DNA of 64,000 bases from Aedes albopictus (taxonomy: Eukaryota; Arthropoda; Insecta; Diptera; Culicidae). The position numbers and the translations under genes were made by a program. Each line of letters starts with the position of its first letter. The first letter of the stretch is position 1. The stretch covers positions 501,476,536 through 501,540,535 of the forward strand of contig NC_085137.1 in the NCBI RefSeq assembly GCF_035046485.1, in the 5' to 3' direction. Below are positions 21,712-32,761 of this stretch, in pieces. The notes below the pieces were generated by a model. That model was not told where the DNA came from and did no database searches. It worked only from the letters and a program-made list of their open reading frames with translations.

Positions 21712-24555
21712 TCATGATAATACTGAATCAACAATTTGCCGCCATAATACTCGATTTGCAGCTGCAGCTCTCCAACGTCGGTCACGCCCAACACTCGCCA
21801 GATCACGCTCCACCTGGTCCGCCCATCGTGCTCTCTGCGCTCCACGCCTTCTTGTACCAACCGGATGGTTAGCAAACACCAACTTTGCAGGGTTGTTGTC
21901 CGGCATTCTTGCAACATGCCCTGCCCACCGTATCCTTCCGGCTTTAGCTACCTTCTGGATGCTGGGTTCGCCATAAAGTGCAGCGAGCTCGTGGTTCATC
22001 CTTCTCCGCCACACACCGTTCTCCTGTACGCCGCCGAAGATCGTCCTTAGCACCCGTCGCTCGAAAACTCCGAGTGCTTGCATGTCCTCCTCGAGCATCG
22101 TCCACGTCTCGTGCCCGTAGAGAACCACCGGTCTTATTAACGTCTTGTACATGGTACATTTGGTGCGGGGGTGAATCTTTTTTGACCGCAGTTTCTTCTG
22201 GAGCCCATAATAGGCACGACTTCCACTGATGATGCGCCTTCGTATTTCACGGCTCACGTTATTGTCAGCCGTTAGCAAGGAACCGAGGTAGACGAATTCT
22301 TCTACCACCTCGAAAGTATCCCCGTCTATCGTAACATTGCTGCCAAGGCTTGTCCTGTCTCGCTCAGTCCCACCTACCAGCATGTACTTTGTCTTAGCCG
22401 CATTCACCACCAGTCCGACCTTTGCTGCTTCACGTTTCAGGCGGGTGTACTGTTCTGCCACCGTTCCAAATGTCCTAGCAATAATATCCATGTCATCCGC
22501 AAAACATACAAATTGGCTGGATTTCGTGAAGATCGTACCCCGGCTGTTGAGCCCGGCTCGTCGCATAACACCTTCCAGGGCGATGTTGAATAGTAGGCAG
22601 GAAAGTCCATCACCTTGTCGTAGTCCCCGTCGAGATTCAAATGAACTGGATAGTTCACCCGAAATCCTTACGCTGTTCTGCACACCGTCCATCGTTGCTC
22701 TTATCAGTCTAGTCAGCTTCCCGGGAAAGCTGTTCTCGTCCATAATTTTCCATAGCTCTGTGCGGTCGATACTGTCGTATGCCGCTTTGAAGTCGATGAA
22801 CAGGTGATGCGTTGGGACCTGGTATTCACGGCATTTCTGGAGGATTTGCCGTACGGTGAAGATCTGGTCCGTTGTCGACCGGCCGTCGATGAAACCGGCT
22901 TGGTAACTTCCCACGAACTCATTTACTTTAGGTGAAAGACGACGGAAGATGATCTGGGATAGCACTTTGTAGGCGGCATTCAAAATGGTGATCGCTCGAA
23001 AGTTCTCACACATTAACTTGTCGCCTTTCTTGTGGATGGGACAGATTATCCCTTCCTTCCACTCCTCCGGTAGCTGTTCGGTTTCCCAGATCTTGACAAC
23101 TAACTGGTGCAGACAGGTGGCCAACTTTTCCGGGCCCATCTTGATGAGTTCCGCTGCGATACCGTCCTTACCAGCTGCTTTGTTGTTTTTGAGCTGGTGG
23201 ATGGCATCCTTAACTTCCCTCAGCGTGGGAGTTGGTTCGTTCCCGTCCTCTGCTGCACCAACATAGTCATTTCCTCCGCTGCCTTGGTCCTTATCCCTGA
23301 GGCTCCCGTCCTTATCCCTGCAGATTTCGGCTTGCGGCACGTAGCCTTTGCGGGATGCGTTGAGCTTCTGGTAGAACTTGCGTGTTTCCTGTGAACGGCA
23401 CAGCAGTTCCATTTCCTCGCACTCCGCTTCTTCCAGGCGGCGCTTTTTCTCCCGGAAGAGACGGGTCTGCTGCTTCCGCTTCTGTCTGAATCGCTCCACA
23501 TTCTGTCGGGTTCCATGCTGCAGCATTACCGCCCGCGCTGCATCCTTCTCCTCCAGAACCGCTCTGCACTCCTCGTCGAACCAATCGTTTCGTCGACTCC
23601 GTTCTACGTACCCGATAGTGCTCTCAGCTGCGTTGTTGATGGCTGCTTTGATTGTACTCCAGCAGTCCTCTAGAGGGGCCACATCGAGCACACCCTCGTC
23701 CGGCAACGCTGCCTCGAGATTCTGCGCGTATGCGGTGGCGACATTCGGTTGCTTCAGTCGCTCTAGATCGTACCGGGGCGGCCGCCGGTAATGTACGTTG
23801 TTAATAACGGAGAGTTTTGGGCGCAGTTTAACCATCACCAGGTAGTGATCGGAGTCGATATTAGCGCCACGATAGGTCCTGACGTCGATAATGTCGGAGA
23901 AGTGCCGTCCATCAATCAGAACGTGGTCGATTTGCGATTCCGTTTGTTGTGGTGAACTCCAGGTGTAACGATAAGGGAGGCTGTGCTGGAAGAAGGTGCT
24001 ACGAATGGCCATGTTCTTGGAGGCGGCGAAATCGATGAGGCGTAGGCCATTTTCGTACGTCAGCTGGTGGGCGCTGAACTTACCAATCGTCGGTCTGAAT
24101 TCCTCCTCCTGGCCTACCTGAGCGTTTAGATCCCCTATGACGATCTTGACGTCGTGGTTTGGGCAGCGGTCGTACTCGCGTTCGAGCTGCGCGTAAAATG
24201 CGTCTTTGTCATCATCAGTGCTTCCGGAGTGAGGGCTGTGCACGTTTATTATGCTAATGTTGAAGAATCGGCCCTTGATCCTCAACCTGCACATTCTTTC
24301 GTCGATCGGCCACCAACCGATCACGCGCCTCTGCATGTCGCCCATCACTATAAAAGCTGTTCCCAGCTCACGTGTGTTGCCGCAACTCTGGTAGATGGTA
24401 TGATTACCTCTAAACGTTCGCACCATAGATCCTGTCCAACACACCTCCTGCAGCGCTACGATTCCGAACCCGCGGTCCTTCAGTATATCGGCGAGTATGC
24501 GGGTGCTCCCGATGAAGTTGAGAGATCTGCAGTTCCACGTACCGAGCTTCCAATC
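21712..24555 (-). CDS. RTE ORF2: endonuclease-reverse transcriptase
   Basis: An uninterrupted frame of about 947 codons encodes the retrotransposition enzyme. The N-terminal apurinic-like endonuclease shows KLGTWNCRSL, IVALQEVCW, GDLNAQVG and SDHYLVMVKL. The reverse transcriptase shows GKDGIAAELIK, SYQAGFIDGRSTTDQI, FIDFKAAYDSIDR, GLRQGDGLSCLLFN and the catalytic FADDMDII. The C-terminus has the RGAQRARWADQV and RWRAAAANRVLW motifs typical of RTE elements such as mosquito JAM1. The first seven residues of the open frame beyond 24555 (MRFWPLV) come from the foldback TIR and are not native; the true frame continues on the far side at 26517 for about 25 codons. Catalytic residues look intact, but the foldback cuts the transcript. 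Confidence 0.92.
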   Translation of the reverse strand, partial: DWKLGTWNCRSLNFIGSTRILADILKDRGFGIVALQEVCWTGSMVRTFRGNHTIYQSCGNTRELGTAFIVMGDMQRRVIGWWPIDERMCRLRIKGRFFNISIINVHSPHSGSTDDDKDAFYAQLEREYDRCPNHDVKIVIGDLNAQVGQEEEFRPTIGKFSAHQLTYENGLRLIDFAASKNMAIRSTFFQHSLPYRYTWSSPQQTESQIDHVLIDGRHFSDIIDVRTYRGANIDSDHYLVMVKLRPKLSVINNVHYRRPPRYDLERLKQPNVATAYAQNLEAALPDEGVLDVAPLEDCWSTIKAAINNAAESTIGYVERSRRNDWFDEECRAVLEEKDAARAVMLQHGTRQNVERFRQKRKQQTRLFREKKRRLEEAECEEMELLCRSQETRKFYQKLNASRKGYVPQAEICRDKDGSLRDKDQGSGGNDYVGAAEDGNEPTPTLREVKDAIHQLKNNKAAGKDGIAAELIKMGPEKLATCLHQLVVKIWETEQLPEEWKEGIICPIHKKGDKLMCENFRAITILNAAYKVLSQIIFRRLSPKVNEFVGSYQAGFIDGRSTTDQIFTVRQILQKCREYQVPTHHLFIDFKAAYDSIDRTELWKIMDENSFPGKLTRLIRATMDGVQNSVRISGELSSSFESRRGLRQGDGLSCLLFNIALEGVMRRAGLNSRGTIFTKSSQFVCFADDMDIIARTFGTVAEQYTRLKREAAKVGLVVNAAKTKYMLVGGTERDRTSLGSNVTIDGDTFEVVEEFVYLGSLLTADNNVSREIRRRIISGSRAYYGLQKKLRSKKIHPRTKCTMYKTLIRPVVLYGHETWTMLEEDMQALGVFERRVLRTIFGGVQENGVWRRRMNHELAALYGEPSIQKVAKAGRIRWAGHVARMPDNNPAKLVFANHPVGTRRRGAQRARWADQVERDLASVGRDRRWRAAAANRVLWRQIVDSVLS

Positions 24556-26511
24556 CACTAAGGGCCAGAATCGCAATCTAGCGGAGCTAAATTAATTACT
24601 CCAAAACAAAGCATTTCCGACACATGGTGTCTTCGACAAAGTTGTTTGGCATCAGCAGGGGCATCTATTGCTTAGAACGTAGTAGTTCGCAACTCGTCCG
24701 CATAGGTGGCGCCACCATCTAACTTCTTTGTTTTACGTCCTAGAGACTTGGTGCCTTCGGCAATATTGTTTATTTTGGCAAAATAAACAACTCTTTCTCA
24801 GACGTCGAAATTCCACAGCCTACTGTTTTCGAGTTATTTAAAAAATAAAAACCAATCAATGAAAAAACAGTTTTTTAAGCTTATTTTGACATTTTTACTA
24901 AAAACCATGTGAGTTTAAATTTTTTCCTAATGCATATGTGTCAAACCAAGCACATTATATGAGAATATGTTGAATATTATCAATAAAAACTCAAAATAAA
25001 AATACAAATTCGAAAAAATAGTGTAAATTTCAAGCCTTAATATCTCACAAAGCGCAAAAAATCGCAACTTCAAATTTTCAGCAAATACGAAGCAATACTA
25101 GGTGAACATACTGTAAAAAAATTGGAGAGGTATTTTTTGGTGTTTTTGAGATAATAGCTTTTTAGTAACAGTATAAATATAAGTAGTGCCAGCATGTAAC
25201 TTTTTCTTGTTACACATTAGAGAGTTTATGTCTTCGAAAAAGTTGTTCATTTTGACAAAATAAACAACTTTTTCTTAGACGTCAAAATTCCACGGCCTAC
25301 TGTTTTCGAATTATTATATATAACCTAGATGTTATTGATAAAAACTGATATTAAAACACATTTTGATGCAATACTATGAACTATTTTTTATTGTTTTTAC
25401 TTTTACGATACATAGTAGGCCAAGCAAATGTCAGTTTACTATTTCAGCATGGGTCAAGATATTTTTTAATTGTTGGCATGTCTTTTTCAAAATGTGTTAT
25501 GCTTAACCTATTTTGTCAACCTTTTTAAATTTTAGAGCGCGAAATATCTTGTCGAAAGCTCGTGAATCTGTTCCAGGATGGAAAGGCGTTGATCGAAGAT
25601 TGTGAAACTGAAGCTCCACGAAACTGACATTTTCATGACCTACTATGTATCGTAAAAATAAAAACAATAAAAATAGTTCATACTATTGCATCATTTGTAT
25701 TATTACTATTGTGTTATTGTCATTTTTTATCAAGATAATCTAATTTATGTGCAATAATTCCAAAACAGTAGGCCGTGGAATTTTGACGTCTAAGAAGGAG
25801 TTGTTTATTTTGTCAAAATGAACAACTTTTTCGAAGACATAAACTCTTTAATGTGTAACAGTAAAAAGTTACATGCTGATATTACTTATATTTATACTGT
25901 TACTGAAGAGCTATTATCTCAAAAACACCAAAAAATACCTCTCCAAATTTTTTACAGTATGTTCACCTAGTATTGCTTCGTATTTGCTGAAAATTTGAAG
26001 TTGCGATTTTTTGCGCTTTGTGAGATATTAAGGCTTGAAATTTACACTATTTTTTCGAATTTGTATTTTTATTTTTAGTTTTTAATGATAATATTCAACA
26101 TATTCCCATATAATGTGCTTGGTTTGACACATATGCATTAGGAAAAAATTTAAACTCACATGGTTTCTAGTAAAAATGTCAAAATAAGCTTAAAAACTGT
26201 TTTTTCATTGATTGGTTTTTATTTTTCAAATAACTCGACAACAGTAGGCTGTGGAATTTCGACGTCTGAGAAAGAGTTGTTTATTTTGCCAAAATAAACA
26301 ACTTTGCTGAAGACGCCAAGTCTCTACGACGTAAAATAAAGAAGTTAGATGGTGGCGCCACCTATGCGGACGAGTTACGAACTACTACGTTCTAAGCAAT
26401 AGATGCCCCTGCTGATGCCGAACAACTTTGTCGAAGACACCATGTGTCGGAAATGCTTTGTTTTGGAGTAAATAATTTAGTTCCGCTAGATTGCGATTCT
26501 GGCCCTTAGTG
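24556..26511. mobile_element. 1956-bp near-palindromic foldback element
   Basis: Ends are CACTAAGGGCCAGAATCGCA and its inverse, flanked by a 5-bp TSD CAATC (24551-24555 and 26512-26516). Left arm about 24556-25436 pairs with right arm about 25627-26511, some 880 bp each, with few differences on inspection. A loop of about 190 bp separates them. Each arm carries two copies of a module around GACGTC(A/G)AAATTCCAC and CCTACTGTTTTCGA. No coding frame. The superfamily is unknown to me; the CACTA start may be chance. Confidence 0.88.
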
Positions 26512-27069
26512 CAATCGCAAGTCCCTTTTCGTCGCTGTGGTCGTCGCCATTGGTATCGGTTCGCATTCTTCTCTTGTTGATTTTCCGGTGCTAGTCTTTT
26601 TTACGGCTGGCTCGCAGGGCCTGACACCAACCCACTAACCCAGGGAGCTGGGCTTACCTTCCCGGAAGCTACGGGTTCTGCATTGGCATTTCCTCCAACT
26701 ACAGTGCTAAATAGCTAGGCTCGAGCGCCAGTCTTCGCCGGGGGTGGTGTTTTTAATGGGCGCCCAGGAGATAATATTTTACCTGAGCTTCCACCCCCAC
26801 GTTACATATATTTTTTTGGTTTATTCGATGTTTTTTCGCGTCCTGACAAGCAATAAAGGGACTATTTGAAAACCAAATGAAGGGGAAAACATTGCTTCAT
26901 GATAGTCCCAAAGACATCAAACAGATTTGACCATAGGTATTTTGAATTCAAAAAATCCATATTCAAAAGTGTCCAAAGCAGCCCCGCATTTTAAAAGTAG
27001 CGGGGTGCACGACGGTACTATATTTTACAGTTGCTGATTTAACCATGCCTTTTGAAGTCATGGCGTCTT

Positions 27070-27387
27070 CCCGGGTAGAGGTGAAATACTGACGATCAAA
27101 ACGTGATAATGGTTTGATTGATATAAGAGATAAAAGATTTGAAAATAATATCTGAAAAACGTTTCTGGAATATCTGAACAATATCTAAATTTGATATTTC
27201 AAAATCAAACGAATTGCTTGCTTTTTGGATAGATCTTACAAGATCTAATTATGATCTGATGATGTTCCAGGAGTAAATTTTAGATATTATTTTCAGATGT
27301 CTTATCTCTTATATCAATCAAACTAATATCACATTTTGATCTCAATATCAAAATATGCTATTATTGAGCTCTTTTCCTCTACCCGGG
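27070..27387. mobile_element. MITE with CCCGGGTAGAGG ends
   Basis: A 318-bp inverted-repeat element. Ends are CCCGGGTAGAGG and CCTCTACCCGGG. Arms continue with TTTGATTGATATAAGAGATA against its inverse TATCTCTTATATCAATCAAA. A possible 2-bp TSD (TT) flanks it. No coding. Confidence 0.75.
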
Positions 27388-27429
27388 TTCGAGGAAGTTT
27401 TTCACTACATAAACGCGCTTCTATTGAGC

Positions 27430-28100
27430 TGTTGCTAAAAATGATGATTTTTCATATCCGTCATCTTAGTAAACATAAAAAGGACCAATGGTCACCCTGG
27501 CCACTTCGAGGAGATTTTGGCCATTGCGCTAAAACTGGACCACGAGAGCCCTATTTTCTCCATTTTTTATATCCACCATCTTATTATCCATAAAAAGGAT
27601 TAATGCCCTCCTTGGCCAACCCGTGGCCACCCAGGATGTGCCCGGGAGTAACCTGTTTCGATGACGTTTTGGCTATGGCACCAAAAACTAGACATGCGAT
27701 GGCTCTATCTTCATGATTTTGCATATGTATCATCTTTGTACCGTACCGTTGGAAGGACCGGTGGTCTCCCTGACCAACACGTGGCCACTGGAATATGCGC
27801 TGGGGGAGCCTGCTCTGCGACGGCTCTTTCTTCATGATTTTTCATATTCTTCATCTAAGTAGTCATTAAAAAGCCAGTGACCCGCCCTGAAGGAACATGT
27901 TTCCAGGACGTTTTGGCCATGGCGCCAAAACTAGACAAACGACAGCTCAATCTTCACGATTTTTCACATCCATCATCTTGGTAACCGAAACATTGGCTTC
28001 TCTGTACAACTCTCGTGGTCTCCGGAATATGCCCTGGAGCAGTTAGCTTCGAAGACGTTTTGGCCATAGCACCAGATCTGTTTACATACGTTTATCCCGT
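27430..28100 (+). repeat. Diverged ~160-bp tandem repeat
   Basis: About four units share the order: ATTTTTCATAT(C/T)C(G/A)TCATCTT, a CATAAAAAGGA segment, a C-rich GGCCAAC(A/C)CGTGGCCAC part, GATGACGTTTTGGCCATGGC, CCAAAAACTAGAC, then CTC(A/T)ATCTTCA. Divergence suggests an old array. No conserved reading frame is visible. The flanks at 27388-27429 and 28101-28329 look unique. Confidence 0.65.
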
Positions 28101-28329
28101 GTTTCGGTGATCTAAAACTGATTCTTCGTCTGTAGGCATCTAAGAAACTGAAACCAGGAATCACGTCGGAACAAACCGATTACACTCCGATAGGATCACA
28201 CCGCCAGAAAAACGACAAGGAAATTGATACAAGAATTTTCAATAAACGACCGATTTTCTTGAAAAGTCGCAAACGGTCTTAACCGCGAGCGGAACTATTA
28301 ATTGCTATCCGTATATTTATGCTTTGAAC

Positions 28330-28925
28330 CTGAAACTGATACTGTTAGGAATTCAATTTGAGAATGCTTCCATGGATGCCTTCCGGAGATTCATCAATGA
28401 ATTCCGCAACTCCTCCGAAGAATTACCTCCGGAATTCATCCAGGAGATTCCTACTGTTGGAGGTTCCTCCAGTAATTCATTCCAGCGACTTTATCAAAAA
28501 TTCATTCCGAGGATCCCTTTAGGAATTTCCTCTGAAAAGTCCCACAGGAATTCCTTTGAGGGATTCCTCCAGGTTTCTTACGGGAACTTCTGAAGGACTT
28601 CTCCGAGGAATTACCGGAAGAACTCCTGAAGAAAATCCCGGAGGAATTTCTCGAGTGATTCTCGGAGGAATTCCCAGAGGATCTCCTTGGAAGGAATTTC
28701 TATAGGAATTTCCGGTGGAATCCTTGGGGGAATTCCTGGAGGAATTTCCGGAGGAACTCCTGGAGGAATTTCCGGAGGAATTCCTGGGGGAATTTCCGGA
28801 GGAATTCCAGGAGGAATTTCCGAAGGAATTCCTGGAGGAATTTCCGAAGGAGTTCCTGCAGAAATTTCCGAAGAAATTCCTAGAGGATTTTCCGAAGGAA
28901 TTCCTGGTGATATTTCCGTTTAATA
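28330..28925. repeat. 12-bp minisatellite, block 3, with orientation switch
   Basis: Same unit family as blocks 1 and 2. From about 28687 to 28923 it is regular, alternating GGAATTTCCGGA and GGAATTCCTGGA as a 24-bp higher-order unit, which produces long open frames on both strands (GISGGIPG repeats). The left third (about 28330-28580) is more diverged and in mixed orientation. Confidence 0.85.
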
Positions 28926-29050
28926 TATTTGTCATTGTAGTCCGACATTTATCCAAGGTTGCTATGATTCACATTGTGTTGGTCATTTATTGAGCTTGTT
29001 TGGCCAAATATTTGTCATCATAGCAAACAGTCTAATGGCACCAGTGGCAG
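28926..29050. repeat. Interspersed GACAAATATTTGGCC repeat
   Basis: GTTTGGCCAAATATTTGTCAT and the adjoining CATAGCAAACAGTCTAATGG recur in inverted orientation at 32700-32760 and 33383-33580. It is an uncharacterised mobile repeat and serves as the empty site for the foldback at 32762. Confidence 0.5.
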
Positions 29051-30025
29051 TTTTGTAAATAACTGAGTAGGCCTTGCTTATCTGGAGGGCATTATTATCA
29101 GAACTGTCAACTGAACAAGTACCACATTGGCGACGAGAAGAACCCATTGCGAAGAATTCCAGATGCGGAATAAATTCCTGGTAGCAGCAACGAATTATTC
29201 GAAAGATGGTCGGTGTGAGCCAAATTGAAAAATGGAGTCCTCCACACTTCAGAACTGAAGATCTGAAGCAAGCAGTTGGTGCAAGGTTTGCTGGTGCAGT
29301 CTACAGAATTCAAGATAAATTGAGCCAACAGTTGAAGGTAAATATGAACAGTCTGACTTTCCGACGGATAGCATCTGATCGGATCAGACTTTGAGGGAAT
29401 TCGAAAAATCTGGCCTCGAAAGAGGGAGATGCCTTAGCGGTGGATGAAAATCCTACCGGAGCAGGCAATAATGTCTCGCCTCAAAGGAGGGAGACGCCAA
29501 AGCGGCGGGTGGAATTCCGGCCGGAGCTGGCAATAAGATCTCCTCTCAGAGGATGGCGATATCAAAGCAGCGGATCAAAATATGATGGCTGATAATAATG
29601 ATTTGCTTAACTTTCGGATAATTATTGAAAATTTAATACGAATTAGGCCTGAATAGTGTTCAGAAAGAATCGATCGATGGATTTCTTGACCGATCCCTGG
29701 TAGAAATTTTCTAAGTCGAAAGAAAGCCTTTGGAATGATCATATCTTCAAGAAGGAGGTGTTTTGAGTTTAAATCTTTCAGAATTAGTGAAGGGTAGATT
29801 ACGGGTATGAAATAATGAAAGAATTTTACGGTGGTCACACATAAAAAAAAAACAAATTTCTAGAAATGTGTCTGAATAAATTTTACAATAAACGTTGAAA
29901 GGAGCTCTAAATGCATTTAATGTCAACTGAAAGTTAATTACTTCTTACACAGGTAGTTTTGTAAATAACTGAGCAGGCCTTGTTTATATGGAGGGCATTA
30001 TTATCAGAACAGTCAACTGACCACA
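29040..30025. mobile_element. Possible decayed LTR element
   Basis: A roughly 70-bp direct repeat (GCAGTTTTGTAAATAACTGAG through GTCAACTGA) occurs at about 29048-29115 and 29951-30021. The first copy is followed shortly by TGGCGACGAGAAG, the kind of sequence found after the LTR in some gypsy-group elements. The interior has a GAAAGAGGGAGA(T/C)GCC-type imperfect repeat and no intact frame. The LTR starts cannot be fixed. Confidence 0.35.
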
Positions 30026-30576
30026 GCACCTTTAGTGGTACTTTACTCTGTATAAGCATGTAACCTAGAAAAATGTACGACTCGTGCTGAAAACATCATA
30101 ATTTTGCAACTTGTTGCTTATAAAAAACTATTGTCAAATTTTTGATTGTAGTATTTGTGTGATTGATACAAAAGACAATGTTATTTTTCCTGAACCAGAC
30201 AGCTAAGTTGAACCTTTCTATTCCACATTTACCAACGTAGATGCTGTAAATATCCATATATATTTAGTATAGTATTTTTTAAATGAAATAATGAATATGA
30301 TCGATAAACATATTGTCCAGCTTGCAAATAGACTCTACACATTAGATTATGACTAAAATAACGATGCTCTGGTCCATTCAACCTACTACTAGAACCCCAT
30401 CAATAATTTCCCATCCGAGACTAACAGAAGCTTATTAATACAACCCCCAAGCAGATGCGTTCGTTTAGTCTTGCTTAAATCACTATCCGCGCAACATCGG
30501 CCACCCCGTGCGTCTATACGTTTCGATCCGGACGCGATTCTAAGTTGTTTTCCCGCGGTCACCAGCGCGCGTCACA

Positions 30577-30777
30577 ATGGCCATCGGTGGAAAATACGCG
30601 CCCATGTTGATGGGACTGCTACTAGTCGTCGTTAGTTCCGTTGTATCCGCCGCGAAACTTGCCCGTGCTATAACCGACGATGTGGAATTCATCACACCGC
30701 GAGGATTTGGATTGGGCCCCAGTGGATTGGGGCCACTGGGACCCGGTGGATTCCGAGGCATCGAGATTCTACCCCGA
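30577..30777 (+). CDS. Signal-peptide exon, proposed first exon of the SOD-like gene
   Basis: ATG in good context (TCACAATGGCC) opens a signal peptide (GLLLVVVSSVVSA) followed by a Gly/Pro/Leu-rich linker (RGFGLGPSGLGPLGPGG) and ILPR. The exon ends in phase 0 at 30777 before a GTAAGC donor. The next plausible partner is the SOD-like exon at 44420, which also begins in phase 0 and lacks an N-terminus. Joining them gives a 220-residue secreted protein. The 13.6-kb intron between is filled with TEs. The join is inference; the exon itself looks real, with a GC-rich upstream region, good codon use and a clean donor. Confidence 0.6.
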
Positions 30778-31734
30778 GTAAGCGATACAAAAAAGAATTG
30801 AGGCCGGAAATCAAACACTTGAATTCCGCGCATCAATCTATCTACGCACCGCACATCAAAGCCCCGCGTCGAAGTAGGCCTTGGACAACAACGGGAAGAT
30901 TCACTATCTCCGCATTGCCTGCTTAGATTGCACCGCCGCCGGTGTGCCAGTGACCAGTAGTGAATTATAGGCTTTCATGTTTCGTAGTGATTGTGAGAAA
31001 ATTCTACGAAAAAGTGCATTGTTTCGTTTGTTCCTGTGATCTGAGATAGTGAATCGACGCACTCGGGGGCGACGGATTCGCTCAATGGCGTGCGCACGTC
31101 AGAAGTGGAACGCAAAAAACGTTCCCACCCATCATCATGCGTTGCCCCATGCGGTCAACGTTCAATGTATAGATAAACACGTGCAAAACACCATGTGCAG
31201 GGGTGTTACATTGTTTTACGTATAAAATGAGTATTAATCGATGTTGTATTTTAGAGAGAAAACATTATTCAAAGATGTTCCGATAGATGTGATATTTATA
31301 ATTTAGAAATAAATTATGTAGAAACATACATTTCTTAAAAAATATAGGAGAATCGTTTGAAAATGTTCGAAAAATCGTTTGAAGTTTAACCCTTTGGATC
31401 CGGAGTGGACATGAGTGAGACACGATCAGATACGCACAGTATCTAGCCATGTACAAAAATTCAAGTCAATCGGTTTGAAATTGACTGAGTTACAGCAGCA
31501 AGTGCCCAAAATAGGTGCTCCTGCCCAAATGGTCCCAGACCCTATATATCCCCAGTGTCGAAACCGAGCACAACAAACGTGTTCGAGACCAGCAAGGCTG
31601 AGACCATAGTGGGTTGATTCAAAAATGCTCAATTAAATTAACCGGAGACATTCATTCGACCTAATTTATGAAAGAGCGTTTAAAAAACTCATCACGATTA
31701 GAATGAACTTTAAGAGATCATGTTCAATTCTCGA
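30778..31734. other. Start of the proposed SOD-like intron
   Basis: No gene is visible. It holds AT-rich sequence and a CCTTTGGATCCGGAGTGGAC motif near 31391, resembling a motif near 15190 in inverted form. The open frames here are short. Confidence 0.4.
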
Positions 31735-31935
31735 CCGGTCCAGGAACTTTTCGTAACCTTGAGTACTTTTGGCATAATAGTATCCTTATGCCTGCCACAT
31801 GATAAACAAATGCAAAGTAATTACTGACTGAGAAAGCTCTCATTTAATAACTGTAGAAGTGCATATGAACAATCTGAGAAGCAGGCCTTGTTCCATTAGG
31901 GACGTTACGCCAAGAAGAAGAAGTAGAAGAAGACA
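31735..31935 (+). mobile_element. Diverged Feilai-like SINE, 5'-truncated
   Basis: CCGGTCCAGGAACTTTTCGTAA, TGCCTGCCACATGATA, AGAAAGCTCTCATTTAATAACTGT and GGGACGTTACGCCAAGAAGAAG match the SINE at 11966 in order, with many differences. Only the part after the tRNA-like head remains. Confidence 0.7.
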
Positions 31936-32413
31936 TTCATAAGGTCAGCTCATGGCGCAGTATCGATTCACGGACCTAATTTTATGCATTTTTGGTAGTT
32001 GGCTTCTTTAGTGGTGTTGAGATAATTCCATATTCTGAATCTGCATGCCAAACTGAGCCGAAATCCAAATTTTCATCAATTTTGGTGCTCGGGAACCTAT
32101 TTAAAAATCAATTTGAAATTTGTATGGGAGCGATTTGTCGAATCACCCCTCGTCGCATTTTGTACTGAGCGGAGCTGTCAAGCAGTTGCCCAGCTGTCAA
32201 AAGGTGATTTCAAAAAATCTCTTTGAAATTGAATTTAGGTGCCAAAATAAAGTTCTAAAAATCTGAAAAAAAATCATAGCGGCTCAGAAAAGGGTGCTCT
32301 TTCGTTTAAAAATAAAAAAATCATTAAATTTTTCTTAATTCAAAAACCCAATTCCAATTTCCGTCTATAGATCAATTCCAGTCATCCAGTCAATTCATTG
32401 TTACGGTATCATG

Positions 32414-32581
32414 AGGGTTCGTTTAAATATTACGTAACGCAAAGGGAGGAGGGAGGGGGTCAAGCACTGTGCTACGCTTCATAAAAAATCTCAAATTTTG
32501 CTGTATAAAAGTTGTTACGTGGGGGAGGTAGGGGGTCAAAAGTTGTCAAATTTTTCGTTACGTAATATTTGAATAATCCCT
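32414..32581. mobile_element. 168-bp MITE with TTACGTAACG-type ends
   Basis: Ends are AGGGTTCGTTTAAATATTAC and the inverse-like GTAATATTTGAATAATCCCT. G-rich tracts (GGAGGGAGGGGG, GGGGGAGGTAGGGGG) lie inside both ends. It has the same architecture as the MITEs at 21082 and 34208. No coding. Confidence 0.65.
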
Positions 32582-32761
32582 GATGAATTTCGTTTGTATA
32601 TATATACTTCGCTAATTGTATGTTATACAATCCATAGAATCCTGAAGATAAGTGATAAGAGTTATGAAAATCCTTAGTTCTTACAGAAATTAAGATCATT
32701 AGACATGACAAATATTTGGCCAAACAAGTCTAAAGGTGCCATTAGACTGTTTGCTGTGATG

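Larger units (their letters stand above)
21690..26820 (-). mobile_element. RTE-clade non-LTR retrotransposon, interrupted by a foldback
   Basis: The element reads on the minus strand, with its 5' part at about 26512-26820 and its 3' end in an AT-rich A-tract near 21690. A 1956-bp foldback (24556-26511) splits it near the start of ORF2. Removing the foldback and one CAATC copy restores a continuous frame upstream of the endonuclease. The RTE lies inside element B copy 2. Its 5' boundary is approximate. Confidence 0.8.
21258..27015. mobile_element. TA-target element B, copy 2 (left-truncated), hosting an RTE
   Basis: The right end reads GTGCACGACGG followed by TA (27016-27017), equal to the TIR of copy 1. 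The sequence just inside (AAAAGTGTCCAAAG, GACATCAAACAGATTTG) matches copy 1 in inverted orientation. Left-side matches run from ACCAATACTATAGCATACT at 21258. The left TIR is missing. An RTE retrotransposon and a 127-bp MITE lie inside it. Confidence 0.7.

Noticed and set aside
22337..24561. Plus-strand open frames opposite the RTE
   Set aside because: They are antisense shadows of the long RTE ORF2.
24556..24576. RTE ORF2 starting with MRFWPLV at 24576
   Set aside because: These residues are encoded by the foldback's TIR. The native frame continues on the other side of the foldback.
27336..28164. Short frames in the 27.4-28.1 kb tandem repeat as genes
   Set aside because: No frame is kept between repeat units and no domain is visible.
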